Source: Solea solea
Lineage: Eukaryota > Chordata > Actinopteri > Pleuronectiformes > Soleidae
DNA length: 64,000 bases
Assembly (NCBI RefSeq): GCF_958295425.1
Contig: NC_081141.1
Coordinates: forward strand, 14,541,204 to 14,605,203
Direction: 5' to 3'
Below, piece by piece: positions 35,601-48,417 of the stretch (the stretch's first letter is position 1; each line of letters starts with the position of its first letter). Under the pieces are notes generated by a model. It was not told the DNA's origin. It saw only the letters and a list, made by a program, of their open reading frames with translations, and did not search any database. The position numbers and the translations under genes are program-made.

Positions 35601-36561
35601 TGTTAGTGAGCACATGGACTGCATTGTCTGTGGTTATTTATATATATTCAAGTTCTCTACACCGATTTTCAAACAGCAAAAATCAATCAGTTCACTCTCC
35701 TGATCAGCTTATTTACAATATATACATTTTAAGACGGTCATATTATACTGGTTTTACAATTAGTATTAGTATTAGTATTAGTAGTGTCTGTCTAAGCATG
35801 TTCAGTTTTGTCTACTACTGCTGCTCTGAAAGAAAGTACAATTCTTGGATAGCTTTGATTAACATTGATGTTGACTGGGAGATCAAGTTGAAGTACTTTT
35901 AACTGGGATTTGACTTTTAAGTGTTTTCCCAACTGTAGGGTGTGTATTTATGTGCATACTAAACATACTCAATTAGAGCTAAACATTTGAAGACAGAGGA
36001 AATGAGCCCTCACCATTCCTCTGCTGAACAGCGTGTAAAAGCTGTCGTGGAAGATCTGGCTCAACCATCTGAAAATGCAGCAAAACATTCGTGTCCGAAT
36101 AGAAACAAAAGGTAGAACATGGGGGCAAAGACAGGACAGCACACACACCACTTCCAGGCTCATTCTGTGCAGCTTATGCCACTTATGTTTGTTTGGATCA
36201 GAGAAATCGAAAGAAAGAAAAACAGCTGAGATGAAACCTGCTGCAGCAGCAGAAGGAAGTCCAGTAATGTGGAAAATCTGAGGGTTTATTGAGGTAAGAC
36301 AGAAAAGAGGGGACATTACAGAGTTCCACAGAGACGTAGTAGTGGCTTACTCTTAATGAATGTGTGTTACATGTACATATTTGCTTAAACCCCGCCATGT
36401 AATGCCTGTAAACAAGAGTGTAAAGTGTCAGTAAAGTTATAAAACAACAATAACTCCAGCCCCTGTATTCAAGTTCACACGCTCACCTTCGAGCCGTTTC
36501 GAACGTAGCTCTTGTTTTTCACCTCGGTCCACATTTGTGAGCTTGTGTTTTCAGACTTCAT
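32618..36561 (-). CDS. Unrecognised small single-pass membrane protein, 132 aa
   Basis: Five exons on the minus strand join in phase: 36561-36487, 36068-36014, 35476-35342, 32981-32897, 32666-32618. The product has a hydrophilic N terminus (MKSENTSSQ...), a hydrophobic segment (TLAAFSLVVNVLSLLCGG), a short Ser/Thr-rich stretch (THPSSTEESLTQSSG), a strong transmembrane helix (VIAATVFIALLLALYAVLW) and a basic tail ending RSSV, which fits a class I PDZ ligand. Exon 2 begins with ATG, so translation could also start there. The first hydrophobic stretch may be a signal peptide, giving a type I protein with a tiny ectodomain, or a second membrane span. The acceptor of the third exon has a poor pyrimidine tract. 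I do not recognise the family. AATAAA on the minus strand at 32170-32165 could end the transcript. Confidence 0.55.
33985..34345 (-). mobile_element. tRNA-headed SINE (teleost V-SINE-like)
   Basis: Read on the minus strand, the copy starts with a tRNA-like head containing an A box (GTGGTTAGCACT) and a B box (GGTTTGAGCCC). A conserved body follows (GGAGTTTGCAT, GGGTTTTCTCCAGG, CTGTGATGGACTGG) and ends GGATAAAGCGGTGGAAAATG. The same body occurs in pieces at 12836, 46430 and 58895. It lies in the large third intron of the membrane-protein gene. Confidence 0.7.
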
Positions 36562-38339
36562 CACGGTGTTAGTTTCCCTCCTTCACCTCCTCTCGTGCTG
36601 CGTTCAGGAGCTTCTGCTGGAACCAGTGCTTTAACACACGCTGTGTAGACGCCAATAAAGGCACATGTTGTGAATTTGAAGCTGCGCTCTACCTGACGCT
36701 CGTTTCTCCGCGAGCAAACTGACGCGGAATTGTAACGCCCTCCTTACGCAGAATTTACGGTAAAAGCCTGCGCACCAATGACTCAAGCTCATTTGTTAGG
36801 ATATCAACATCCGGTTTTCAAAATAAAAAACACCGAGCTCACTATCTGATATGGGAGAAATAATGAAACCCCCCACAGCTCTAAGTTCCAGAGGACTAAT
36901 AATGTGACTTTTTTTTATGGCCGTGACTATCGGCCATACAGTTAATAAAATTATTTTCAAATTTGGAAATGAGCTTTTTTTAACCGTAAAGCCTTTGTAA
37001 GGAGGAAACGTGTAGACATATGATTTGGATACAAGGTGTGGAAGCGACTGCAAACGCTGTTATTTGTCCATAAGAAAAACCCAAACTGAATGTGTTCTTT
37101 CATGAAGGGTGCTTTAAAAAAATAAAATAAATCAGCTTACCTTCCTACAGTGAGGTGGAGATGAAATGTTGACATAAGGTATATTTAAGAACAGGTTTAC
37201 CTTAACCTTGTTTTACAGGATGTTCTGCAACTACACACCACTACCACCTGAGAAAACGCTTTCCCATTTGCATGTTTATTTTTTTCTGTTTATCTGAATG
37301 AGATCCTATTTTCTGCATTTGAACAAAACTGTGTTTCAAGTACAGACTGTTTATACTGACTGAGAAAATAGCTGATTATAAGTCTTTCTAAATATTACAT
37401 TTGCAGATCACATCCACCTGAAAATGTTAAATGTAGACTGTTCAGCAAGAACTTGCCTGTAAATAGCTAGAGTAAAACGTAATATAGATTTGCTCCCCAT
37501 TACCTGCGATTTGTGAAGACAAAAAAAATCAACTTAACATCTCAGAAATAATCCTTAAATGAGTTAGTCATTAAAAATAGCAAATACAAAGGTGAATGTA
37601 TTGTCCTTTATGGTAAATATTTCAATTTTTTCTCTTTGCTTTACACAGCAACACCAACAGTCTGCAGAGATATTGCACAAATGTTTACACTGTAAAAGCA
37701 GAAAGAGCAAATTCTGATCGCTCGCACACAAACACACAAGCACTCAACATCATTGCAGCCTGCGGATGGTGTAGATCAGCAAATCACATACATACTGCAG
37801 AACGGGAACAGAGCAGATACACATCTAAAAACACACAACCAAAGGCATGACTTAATTTTAAAATGATTCTCACCACTCAGCCCAATAACAAACAGTCAGC
37901 GGTGGAGTGTCTTACAATATGAAATTACCCATTTATAGTAACAGTATATATAATCAGAGGACAGAGTGCAACAGCACTGCCGGTTCCTAAGATCCATGTC
38001 TCAAGGACAGACAGTAAAACTTCCATTTTGGTAAGTTTGAGAGATGTAGACGAGCCCTGGTGGGCCTGCGTGGAATAGTGAACAGTAAAAACCTGTGTTG
38101 TGCGGCAGCTACCACAGTGACAAGCATGGTGCACAGATCAACAGAGAAAAGCTTACAAGTCCCATTCTGCTCATTAGATGACACAATTCTTAAACAGGAC
38201 AGGAAAGTTACACATTACTCACACTGTGATAACGCTGCATCTATGGAGAAACATGTATCGACATTTAAACATCTTATCTCCATCTTGACATTGTATCGCT
38301 CAATATAACACAATCACCAAAAGCAGGAATGTTTAAGAT
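36562..38339. other. Intergenic region between the membrane-protein gene and ykt6
   Basis: The part next to 36562 should contain the minus-strand promoter of the 132-aa gene; no TATA box is obvious. From about 37000 to 38340 I see AT-rich unique sequence with no convincing exon. Confidence 0.45.
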
Positions 38340-39125
38340 TTTATTTACCACTACAGGACAAAAAAAAAAGCAAAGAAATCCTGTAACTCAATCCAGTATA
38401 ATTAAGATTTTTTTTAAAATCAACGTAAAATTCTGAGAGATTTTGATATCACATGTCCAAGCAGCCGCTTCCAGGCATCTTGGCTGTGCTTAGGTAAACC
38501 TCAATACTGAAGCTCAGTTGAACACTAAAGTAAACAGGGCCACCTAGTGGACATAAAGGTTATGTCTGGGAGTAAAGTGAGTGTAGAAGAACTGAACCGT
38601 AACAGTGACACACTGTATGAGTTCACAAGATAAGAAAAATCTGGGATTGTCAGAGTTGCATTGACGCAAAAGCACAACTGTGGTTAATACTCTGTTGGAG
38701 GAAAAAAAAAAAAGAAAAAGAATTGAGATCAAACTATAAAAATTTGATTCAATCCAAGTAATATTAAATGATTTGAAGATAAAACACCACCAACATACAA
38801 CGTCACACCATTATGTCCTCAGCTGGTTTTAAAACACCATACAGATAGTTACCCTTTGACAAGGTTAGTAATAATTCAAACGTTACTTCTCCCCCTGACT
38901 AAACCCCATCACTCCTTCAACCCCCCATCAGTCACAATCCGGATAGGTCACACTTAAGACAGTATATCACCTTCCACCCTCTCCTGCTCTCATCCTGGCA
39001 CCCCACTCCTTACAAGACGTTTGTTCTGTCCGTTGTGTTGAGAGCTGGTAACCAGTGCATGATGGGAGGTGTAGGAAAAGCAGAAAGGCAGAGACACACG
39101 TTTCCAAAAGGACGAGGCAGTGACA
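38340..39125 (-). other. ykt6: ykt6 3' UTR
   Basis: The sequence following the ykt6 stop on the minus strand reaches a possible AATAAA (plus strand TTTATT at 38340-38345), giving a 3' UTR of roughly 0.8 kb. No other signal was recognised. Confidence 0.5.
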
Positions 39126-41459
39126 TCACATGATTTCACAGCATGAGTTCTGTTTCCGTGCCTGCGAGGACACACATGCACACAGTCAGGCATCTTAACA
39201 GCAGCCGGCCAACTGCCTTTACAGTTCAGTGCTAAGATGATGGTGGTCAGTACTCACAGTCTTGTAGAAGGCTTTAGACTGGTTTCCCAGGTGTTCTGAC
39301 TTTGCCACAAGATCATCCAGTTTCTCTCCTCTGTCCAAAAGACTTTCCATGGTGTTGTGCTACATAAAACAAAAGTTAAATATAGAAAGCACACATGAGA
39401 GCGCAAATCTCTGGCAAGGCCACACAATTTACCACAGTATTAATACATTCCCCATAACTTCCTCTGCAGAGTTAAATAGGTCATGTGTAGTGAAAAGAGA
39501 ATGACTTGATAAGTTAATAGCAAAAGCAAGAAGGTAATTCAGACATGTGGAGTCACAGTAAATAATGATAAATTAAACTGATGAACTTGTAATAGATGCC
39601 ATCCTTATGTTGAATATGCTGTTTCAGAAGTGTCCGGAGGTATTTTACCAAAATGATCTTTGTCTCATCCAGTTCTGCCTGCACTTTGGTCATTGCATCT
39701 GCTTCTCTAGGGTTCTGGGAAGAACAAGTACAACAAAAATAGTTAAAAAGATTCTCTGATTGATGTAAAACCTATCTGATAAACATATTACATTACATAC
39801 ACACTGACCTGGTATTTAGACAGGTGAATATCTAAGGCTTTGTAGTTTATGGTTTCAGGATTACCAGAGGGCCAGTCTATACTGTCCACTTGCCTGGAGA
39901 ATTCCTCTAGTACCTAAAAACAAACAAGGAACGAAAACAGGTAACCATCTCTTTATACAAGATAACATGAAAGTGCAAAATGATGCGTCTGTATAGACAT
40001 GTTTTTGTTCAAACCTTTTCCAGCAATGTGAAAGAGACTCTTTGTGGATACTCTGTATCTGCAATGACCACAGCACCCAGGTTATCATTCCTCACGTACA
40101 CATGGCACAGGTATTCTGAAACAGAAAGAAATCCCATATTCCACCATGAGCAATGGCCTTTCTTGGCTTCATGGTGCAGCTGAACTCAGTCAGTAAGTGC
40201 ACTTTGTTAAGAAAAACAGAAATAAAACACAGTCTCTTAAATAAAGCTTATAATGTTGACCCTAAGACTGATAAGCACACATGCAATTTGGCTGTGCATT
40301 CTGTTATTTAGTAACTAGCTTCGTGTCACTTGATTTGGCATTATGGCATATCTGATGGCGAGGCAACATATTTTCTACAGCGACTTTCATTTAGAGACAC
40401 CATTTAACTGCTCAACGCAAATATCAAATCAGCTAATCACACAACATCAACTCCATGGACTTAGGCATGGAGACATGGTGAACAATACCTGCTGAAGTTC
40501 AAGCTGAGCATCAGAATGAAGACGAATGGTGATTTCAGTGACTTTGAACACAGCATGGTTGTTGGTGCTAGATGGGCTGGTGTGAGTATTTCAGAAACAA
40601 ATGATCTACTAGGATTCTCATGCACAAGCATATCTGGAGTTTACAGGGAATGGTCTAAAAAAGAGAAAATATCTAGGACAAAAATGCCTTGTTGATGCCA
40701 GGGGTCAAGATGAGGATGTGCAGACTGGTTTGAATGATAAGAAGATAATTCAAACGTAAACCCATTAAAATCGAGGTGTAAAAAGATCATCTCTGACTGC
40801 ACAATGCGTTGAACCTTGAAGCAAATGGCCTACAGCGGCAGAAGACCACATCGAGTGGCACTCCTCACTTTAACAGGTGTTCCTTGTTGAAGTGGCCAGT
40901 GAGTGTATATTTTGTACACGTGTGTGTTGAAGACCAATTAAGGGGACAAAATAAACACAGGACTTAGTGATTGGGAAATGAATCCACTGCCAAAGCTACA
41001 AGTCACAAAACACAGATGTAATGTACTGATCTGTTGAACACTATAAATTGATAAATACAATGTGTCCCATCTAGACAGTGGTCACTTGTTAGCATCAGTT
41101 TAAATTTGAGTTAAGTCCAGAATTATTGTTTCCATTATTATGGGTCGTTTTGTTGTTTTTTTACCTTGTTCTTTGACGGAGGCACGGCTTCCTTGTGTTG
41201 TTCGTTCAACAATTAAGGCACTGGTGAAAGTCATGAACTCCTGAACACTAAAATCAAAACAACACAGTCACTACAAAGAACACCCACATATGTTGAGCTC
41301 CACAGTCAAACCGAAAGCAAAGATGAAAAAGTAGTTGTTGATCAGTTAGACTCACCTGGAGCGCTGAAAGAAGCTGAAGGAGGACAGGTCATAGGCCGCT
41401 TTGAGAAGGTTGGCTTTGGATGCTCCTTTGTAGATGATGCTAAGACTGTAGAGCTTCAT
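39126..41459 (-). CDS. ykt6: Synaptobrevin homolog YKT6 (R-SNARE), complete, 198 aa
   Basis: YKT6 is a lipid-anchored R-SNARE acting in ER-Golgi, Golgi and autophagosome-lysosome fusion. Seven minus-strand exons join in phase: 41459-41356, 41247-41165, 40115-40015, 39913-39809, 39714-39649, 39359-39258, 39161-39126. They encode exactly 198 aa, the usual length. Residues 1 to about 130 form the longin domain (MKLYSLSIIYKG, then CHVYVRNDNLGAVV). The SNARE motif follows (NPREADAMTKVQAELDET, then ESLLDRGEKLDDLV) with the zero-layer Arg in LLDRGEK. The C terminus CCEIM gives a palmitoylatable Cys and a farnesylated CaaX Cys. All key residues look intact. Upstream, 41460-42100, is the presumed promoter without a clear TATA box. 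Confidence 0.97.
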
Positions 41460-43310
41460 GCTGCCGCCGTATCAGTTCAGAATCAGTCAAGTCTCTCTTT
41501 CTCTCCCTCTCTCTCACGCACACCACAGCCCTGGCGACCCAATTGTGGATATAACACAAGCAGAATCACATGAGAGCATTAATCCTTGTCCAGCTCAGCC
41601 ACTCAGTCTCTCTGCTAACGACACGGCTACAGAAACTTAAATCAAATTCACCTGACTAGTGAAAGTAGCCGAGCCGCCCTGCTAGAAGCTAACAAGCTAA
41701 CTAGCTATTGTTAGCCACGATACACTAAAGCAAGACTTTTCTTCTCGGGCTACAATTGATCTGACAGCGCCATATTTTGACTTATCATACAGTGACGGTG
41801 ATGCAGATTAATGTAAAAGCTTGTGCATACTTGTGAAATCAAGTCAACCACAGTCAGTGTTAGCTACAGATGTTACCCTGGTCTTCGTTCGGGCCTCGGG
41901 TAACTTACCAGACAAATTAGCAGCAGACAGTACAAGTCTCGTCAAAAGAAAGGGATAAACCTGTTACTCCACCCGAGATAGCTTATTCCAACAACTCAAC
42001 CTCGATCTAATTTTGCAAACGTAATGTTTTTCGCGATAGTACTTGGTAACCAATCACCACGTCACGATCATCAAACAGTCCAACGGCTCTAGCGCTCCGG
42101 TAGAAACAAATGCGCCACTGTTTTCATAGTTCCCGTAGTATCGGAAACGTCTGACTTACTCAATGTAAAATATTCACATCTACAGAACATCTCGTAATTC
42201 CAGTTATTAATCTTACATTTAATAAATAACAACAAAAATAATAATAATAATAATGATGCCTGGAAGATTTACTTATTATTTTTGAATAATATCATATCAT
42301 GATATTGCTGTAAAGGCACAATTCAAAACACAATTCCTGTTCTCGATCGTCTCAACTACCTGTCTGGTCATTTTCAAGTTCATTTACTGTAGCATTTTTG
42401 ATAATAGCATGCCAAATTATGAAATTTGATTGTTTCTAAAGGTGAAAAAAAGTGATTCAGTGCCCTATACAGTGGTTCCCAACCTTTTTTCCTTGAAGCC
42501 CCCCCTTGCTTGTGTCCACGACAAACCAGGCCCCCGACCCGAACCCCTGTCCAGGGCACACACCACCACCAGTGCACAGTAGGTGCCCTTTCCCTTTTAA
42601 TTTTTCGAAGTAGGGGCCATATAATTTTTTGTCCCTGCTCCTGAACCCCCATCTCCAACCCAACACAGTTAAACACACAAAAGCATGCAGTAATTTCATT
42701 TATTCACCAGGGGGGGCTCATCATCTGTGTAAAAAAAAGTGAGTTTGACAAACAGGGGAGCACATAGGAAGAATTCATATTCAAAAAATAAATTGACTTT
42801 CATGAGCACCAAACCGAAACTTATAGGTTATAAAAATGCTAACTTTTTTCTGAGGCTACATCCACACTGATATGTTTTCATTTTACAAAAGTCACATGTC
42901 GATTTAGAGGTTAACATAAAACGTTGGTGTAATTTAAGAACACTCAGTTTCTGTTTGTCCACTTGAAAACACAACCCCACAGTTTCCAAAATAAAAGGAA
43001 GGTGCAGGTTTTGTCCACACTAACAGACATGCCCAACGATTTCAGAATAAATGTCAATACAGTTTCTGTTCCACACTAAAAAAGAGCCCCGGGGATTCAA
43101 AATAAAAGCCAGAGGTCAACGAGGCATGGATGAAATCTTTAAAAACGTACAAAGGAGTAATTTTAAACTTTTAACTCTCCTCTTTATCCTGCCGAAGATG
43201 AAATATAATGGCCTTTTTGATGTATTTTATAATTACAGATGTAAACATGAAGGGAAACTTGGAGGGAAATGTGAATATTTTGTGCCTATAGCATATAAAG
43301 GAGGAGACTG
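41460..43310. other. Intergenic region upstream of ykt6
   Basis: This holds the presumed ykt6 promoter (minus strand), an AAT/ATT-rich patch near 42230-42255 and a possible hAT terminus at 42471. No exon with a sustained frame was found. Confidence 0.5.
42471..42700. repeat. Possible single-ended hAT (Charlie-like) fragment
   Basis: CAGTGGTTCCCAACCTTTTT is a typical terminus of vertebrate hAT-Charlie elements. I did not find the matching right end, so this may be a truncated copy. Confidence 0.35.
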
Positions 43311-43399
43311 ATTGATTGATGACGTACAACACACCTGGCCATCTTCAGGTGTTTTCAATCAGCTGATAACCGCGGCTTCTTCCTCCTCTTTCCCCAGCC

Positions 43400-45730
43400 A
43401 AGTAGGCTCAACGCATACTTCGAAGAGAAGCCCCTTGAACGAGCCGCAAAACGATAACAACAAAACTGCCGGAGTGACCGCAGACACTGAAAAGTTAGTT
43501 GCGTATAAAAATGTAGCAAGGACGACCTGGTTCACGTTGATGACTCGTCCAGAATGGTGAGTAACTTGGGCTCAATTATATGCTCAAAATTAGCTTTAGC
43601 TCCATGTTAGCCAAGCTGTTCTCCTTAATAAGATTTAATAACCCTCCTGCTGCCTTGTGTGGGTCAGTTTGACCCACTCGGTTCCGAATGACACTGTTCC
43701 CCCTGGCTGTGGGATATGGAGGAAGCAGGAGGGCACTTTATTTGTCTGCAGTGGGAAAATTTACAATGTTTTTTTAATGTTTGCTAATTTGCCCAATTTC
43801 GGCTTTGGCTCCATGTAATCTCACTGTTAACCCAATTATGGTTTAGTGTTTGATTAAATATTAGCCTTGATTCATTGTTGTCTACGTTGTACCAACATAA
43901 ATACATATTTGAGCCAACAGGATGAATTATGTCAGGTCAAGTGTGGCTCATTGTTATCTGAATTGTTAGCCATTTTTTCAGGTCACAGCAGGCAAATCAT
44001 TAGAGTAAATTGGGCTCGACTAATGTGTTTCATCTGTAAATTTTCTTGTTTGGTCGGTAAAATGTTTGCTGTTTCTCAAATTTCTAATGATATTCTCAAT
44101 CCCCAAATTGTTCAATTTCAATGGTTACTTTTATATGGAGCAAAGAAATTGGGTAATATCCACATTTAAGAAGATAAAAAAAAAAAAAATGATAACCCCC
44201 TGTTGCAGTCAATCATTACTATTGAGTGTTGGCGTGGTGGTGGCTGCAGCAGATCCCTGCATCAGAGGACTCCATGTTGAGTACCACAACCTGGTAAAGT
44301 CCCGTCCTGGATGGCTGCGGTGAGGGCCTTGCCCATGGTGAACCGATCCTTCTACAATGACGCCTCTTTGCCATGGGATGTCTTTAGGTATGTTTTTTTC
44401 AGATAGTACTTACTTTTGTTTAATCTATATTTACATTATACTAAAGTAGATGTAACGACCATAGCCTTCCAAATTGTACACATGCCTCAATGGCTGCTAC
44501 ATCACTCTGGCTAACGGGACATGGTCACAGATCCAGCTCTGTCATTTTTATATTATTTTTTTAAATGGACTTTACCATCTAAAGCCAGAAACTCGTATAA
44601 CCCCCTGCCCTCACTGACCCACAAACACACATCAAATGCAGCACAACACTAACATATAGACACTGCTACTTTCAGCCTGTAATGATTGACATTGAAACCT
44701 GTTTTTATTGCCATCTTTTTATCGAGTTTTTCTTAACTTGATGGTTGACTTGTATTTTTTTTTTCTGTGTTTTGTATTGACAAGTTAGTTCTTTGAACTT
44801 AAAGATATGGTATTCTTTAAAAACAAATTTTATTAACATGTTGGTGTAGACTTGGCACCCTTGACACTGGGATTATACAGGTGCTGCATAATCGTAGATG
44901 TCAACATTAACTTTTATATTCACCGGATCTCCTAAAATGCAACTTGAACTAAATGAACAACAATGTGTGGAGGTCCATATAGAGGTCAACATGACTATAA
45001 TATATACAGTATATGAAAACACCATGTTGACCATGTCATCCACTACTAGCTACTGCTTTTACTGATGTTTTCTTCGTAATCTTGCTCCATTTAACAATGT
45101 TCCCGGCCACTTAACTCAGTCAGTGGTAAGTGTTTTCCATGGCAGAAGTGTGTCTGTAATGCATCGCCAAGGCAACACATTGAAACCACTTCAACATGGA
45201 AACGGCAAAGCCCCGGGTGCATCTGTCTCCCTACTATACCGGGGGATTCTTTTCTTTCTTTTCTCTGGTATAGCGTCAGTTGCTGAAGTTGAACCCATGA
45301 TGATAACAAGTAGCTGCCAGTTTCGAACTGGAACTTAGTCATAATGTTTTTCTCAATTTTTGATGCCATGAAATGTTATGTTTTATTAATGAAACGAAGA
45401 TTTGAATGGGATTTTAAAACTACCAGCTCATTTCACGGACATTGGATGATGGCACATGTGGATATTAACTGGACCATTTAACTGCAAGAATGAAGACAAA
45501 TGCACAGGATTTACTTAAACCTTGAAAAAACATCTGAAAGGCCTTTTCTGTTACATATAACCTGTTTATAATGTTTGGACAGTTTCCCATTTACGTGTAA
45601 CATTCTTTACAATTCATGCAGGGGAAACACTGTCCTCGAAGCAGAAAATTTTACAACTCTTATAAAAAGGAGTGAACTTTCACCGCAAAGCCCTGATGTT
45701 TGGCAGGACACTGAGGAATCTTCGTTGTGA
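43400..45730 (+). CDS. Possible small gene for a 61-aa protein of unknown function
   Basis: A GC-richer stretch ending at a good donor (AATG|GTGAGT at about 43557) looks like a non-coding first exon. An exon from about 44210 (acceptor TTGCAG) contains ATG at 44311 and runs to 44387 (TTTAG|GTATG, phase 2). The next exon (acceptor ATGCAG, from 45622) is open only in the matching phase and stops at 45730. The product begins MAAVRALPMVNRSFYNDASL and ends QDTEESSL. It is mostly hydrophilic with no signal peptide or membrane segment. I recognise no family. Support is a phase match, consensus splice sites and a sensible composition. The ATG context is only moderate, and an alternative donor at about 45743 leaves open that this is part of a larger or decaying gene. 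Confidence 0.35.
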
Positions 45731-48286
45731 TATGATGGAAAAGGTATCTATCTGTGAAATTATTATAATAGTATCTTCCAAACAAATGAGCCACTGTTGG
45801 GTAAAGCTAGTGAAGTAATCTATATATATATATATATATATATCAAAACTGTACTGTAATTGCTCATCAATGTATCTGATCAACTATACAGGTTATTGGG
45901 TTTAAGTCGGTGGTGATCTGTGTGACTGTGTTGAGGCCCATGGCTACATAATGTTATAGTAATTTATTGTTCAACGGCCCTCTAAAAAGAGCTGCCTTCA
46001 TTTCAAAGGGGGATAAGTAAAGGTACAGAAGCTATGTGTAACAAGCCTCCACCGACAACTTTCCTCTATGCAAACGTAAATGAATCAACTCACGTGGAGC
46101 AAGGAAGAGTTGTGACACAAATTCCTTGATGTATAGTATGAGGTAATGTTCCACAGATCTTTGCATTTCCTTTTCCCTGTAATCGAGTAATGTGTTGACA
46201 TAGTCATTTACAGCGCAAAAGACAGCTGGCTGAATGGAAGCGCATCAGGCAGCTCCTTGTGCAAACAACCCAGTTGGTTATATTAAGCAGATAATCTGCA
46301 ATTGACAAGCACTTGGCACACTTTCAACTCTTACCTGCAAATGAACACAACAAAGTGAGTGTGTTTTGAGTGCAACTTATGTGCACATGTACCTTTTTTA
46401 AAATTCTTTATTTCTTTGAGCTCTACTACTGCTTTATCCTTGACATAGGGCGAAAGATGGGGAAAACCACGGAGAGGTCGCTAGTCCTGTCTATCGTAGG
46501 GCCAACATATAGAGACGAACGCTTGCACAAAATGGGTAGTTTAGAGTGTTCGATTAACCTCCTGGATGTTTTATGGACATGAGGGACAGAGTTCCTGGAG
46601 AAAACCCACGCGCACACATGGATAGCAGAGAACGGTTCGGACCGGGACATGAACCAGTAAACCTCCTTGCTGTGTGCCAACAATGCTAGCCACATGCACC
46701 ACTGTATGACCTGTGTTAATCATTATATAGATCACATTATATTTAAATATAATTGTATATTACATAAATTATAGGTAAAACATCTTGGACATATTCCAAC
46801 ACCACATGCTGTATATTAGGGGACTGTTTTTGTGAATTAAAGGTGTACCTTAATTAGTATGTGACTATATGTCTTTGGGTCAGTGTCACCATTTATGTTT
46901 ACTTACAAAACTCCCAGTCAGGACACTGGGGCAGAGGGTCACTGTTGCCTCACAGCCCAGATGTCAGAGCTAAGAAAAGCTCTGACCTCTGGTCAATTAA
47001 ACTTAAACTTCTGCTGATAAGCACAGAAGGCCCTGACCTGCAGCATACTATTGTTAGTTTTAGAGGTCATTCATCCCTCACTGTTGCTAATTTTAGACCT
47101 TTTTGTTGAACAAATATATATTTAACCCTGCCTTTTGAAGTACCTGAATTGAGCAAGGTTTCTAAAAAAAGATGATGGCTCAAGAACACAAGTTTCACAT
47201 CAAAATGTATCTTTTTATTTCTATTTTATTTTGTCATGTTGCTGGGCTGTAAAATGTTTTCTAGGTCATCGCCACATGAAGGCAAAAAATGATTCACCAA
47301 ATCATTTAGGTGATGGTTTTTGCAAAGTTAAAAGTTAAAACTGTTCATGAACAGTGATCAGCATTTCATTTTTGACACTGACAGCCTCGATCACAACCTT
47401 TATTGTTAGATCGTCTTTTTCCTTATTTACTTTAATTTAACTAGAAAAATGTCTTTTGAAAGGTTTTCAAACCTAAGGTAACAGCAATGAAAAGAAATAC
47501 AGACAAAACTACATAAGCCAACATGTTAAAAACCTAAGTCACAAGTTCAGAATTAGATTTGAATAATGTATGATTACTTATAATATAAATTCTATCACTA
47601 TCCATCTATTCACTTTTTTCAAAATAATGAATCGATTAACAATTTTGCATAGTCATTCATTGTGTATATACATGTTACATGCTTGTGTGTGTGTGTGTGT
47701 GTCTGCTTGTTTGTGTGTGTTTCAGGTATTACTTTGTTGTAGGGGCCATAAAACATGAGTTTACACAGTCATATGGGGACTTATCTACAAATATCAATCA
47801 TGTAAATGATTACATGAGTAAATTTCAAGGTGAAGACATGATGTATGGTTAGGATGGTGTGTGTGTGTGAGAGAGAGATTGAGTTACATGTTTGAGTTTG
47901 TGCTGAGGGTCTTTTTCCTGTGTATGTTAACTGTTTTAGTTTTACATTTGTCTCACACCAGGACTTCTTGGGGAAAGTATAACTTTGATGTATTATGAGA
48001 TAAAATGTGTTATGTATTTTTTAATGCTTAATGTATGTAGAGTATCTTGTCCAATGTAAACAAAATCAAAGGTGGAAAGCATATATTTAAACAATTATTT
48101 TAAAAAAATATATATATGTTCTGTATATATGATGAAATCATCATCTAATCAGTGATACACTGTAAAATAGGGTTTTTAAACTCTGTACAGAGGTTGTGCA
48201 CCTGCATGTGTGCGTCCAGATGGGGTGATGTTAGGAAGGGGTGGGCATATGTCGTGGCTGATGCATCCAGCCCACTTCACCTGAGC
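45731..48286. other. Intergenic region upstream of gck
   Basis: The region contains an AT microsatellite (45820-45843), a SINE copy (about 46430-46705), a GT run at 47683-47702 and AT-rich unique sequence. No exon was recognised. Distal gck regulatory elements would be expected here but cannot be identified by eye. Confidence 0.5.
46430..46705 (-). mobile_element. Diverged tRNA-headed SINE copy
   Basis: On the minus strand the head reads GTGGCTAGCATTG (A-box-like) and GGTTCATGTCC (B-box-like). The body (GGGTTTTCTCCAGGAAC, CTATATGTTGGCCCTACG) matches that of 33985-34345 but is more diverged. Confidence 0.55.
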
Positions 48287-48294
48287 ATATAAAC
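48286..48294 (+). promoter_or_regulatory. gck: TATA box of gck
   Basis: CATATAAAC lies about 125-130 bp upstream of the gck start codon, with a compact 5' UTR containing CA-rich sequence downstream. Spacing implies a start near 48315. It is the only TATA-like element close to the start codon. Confidence 0.6.
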
Positions 48295-48417
48295 AGCTGA
48301 GGTTCTCATTCAGAGTCACTCACACTTCACTGACTCTGCTCTGCACACACGGGTGGACTCACACTCACAACACACCTAGAAACACACACAGAAGCTCATT
48401 TAGTTAAACCTGTAAAG

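Noticed and set aside
46370..46695. Open frames on both strands between the 61-aa gene and gck
   Set aside because: They coincide with a diverged SINE and have no conserved protein motif.
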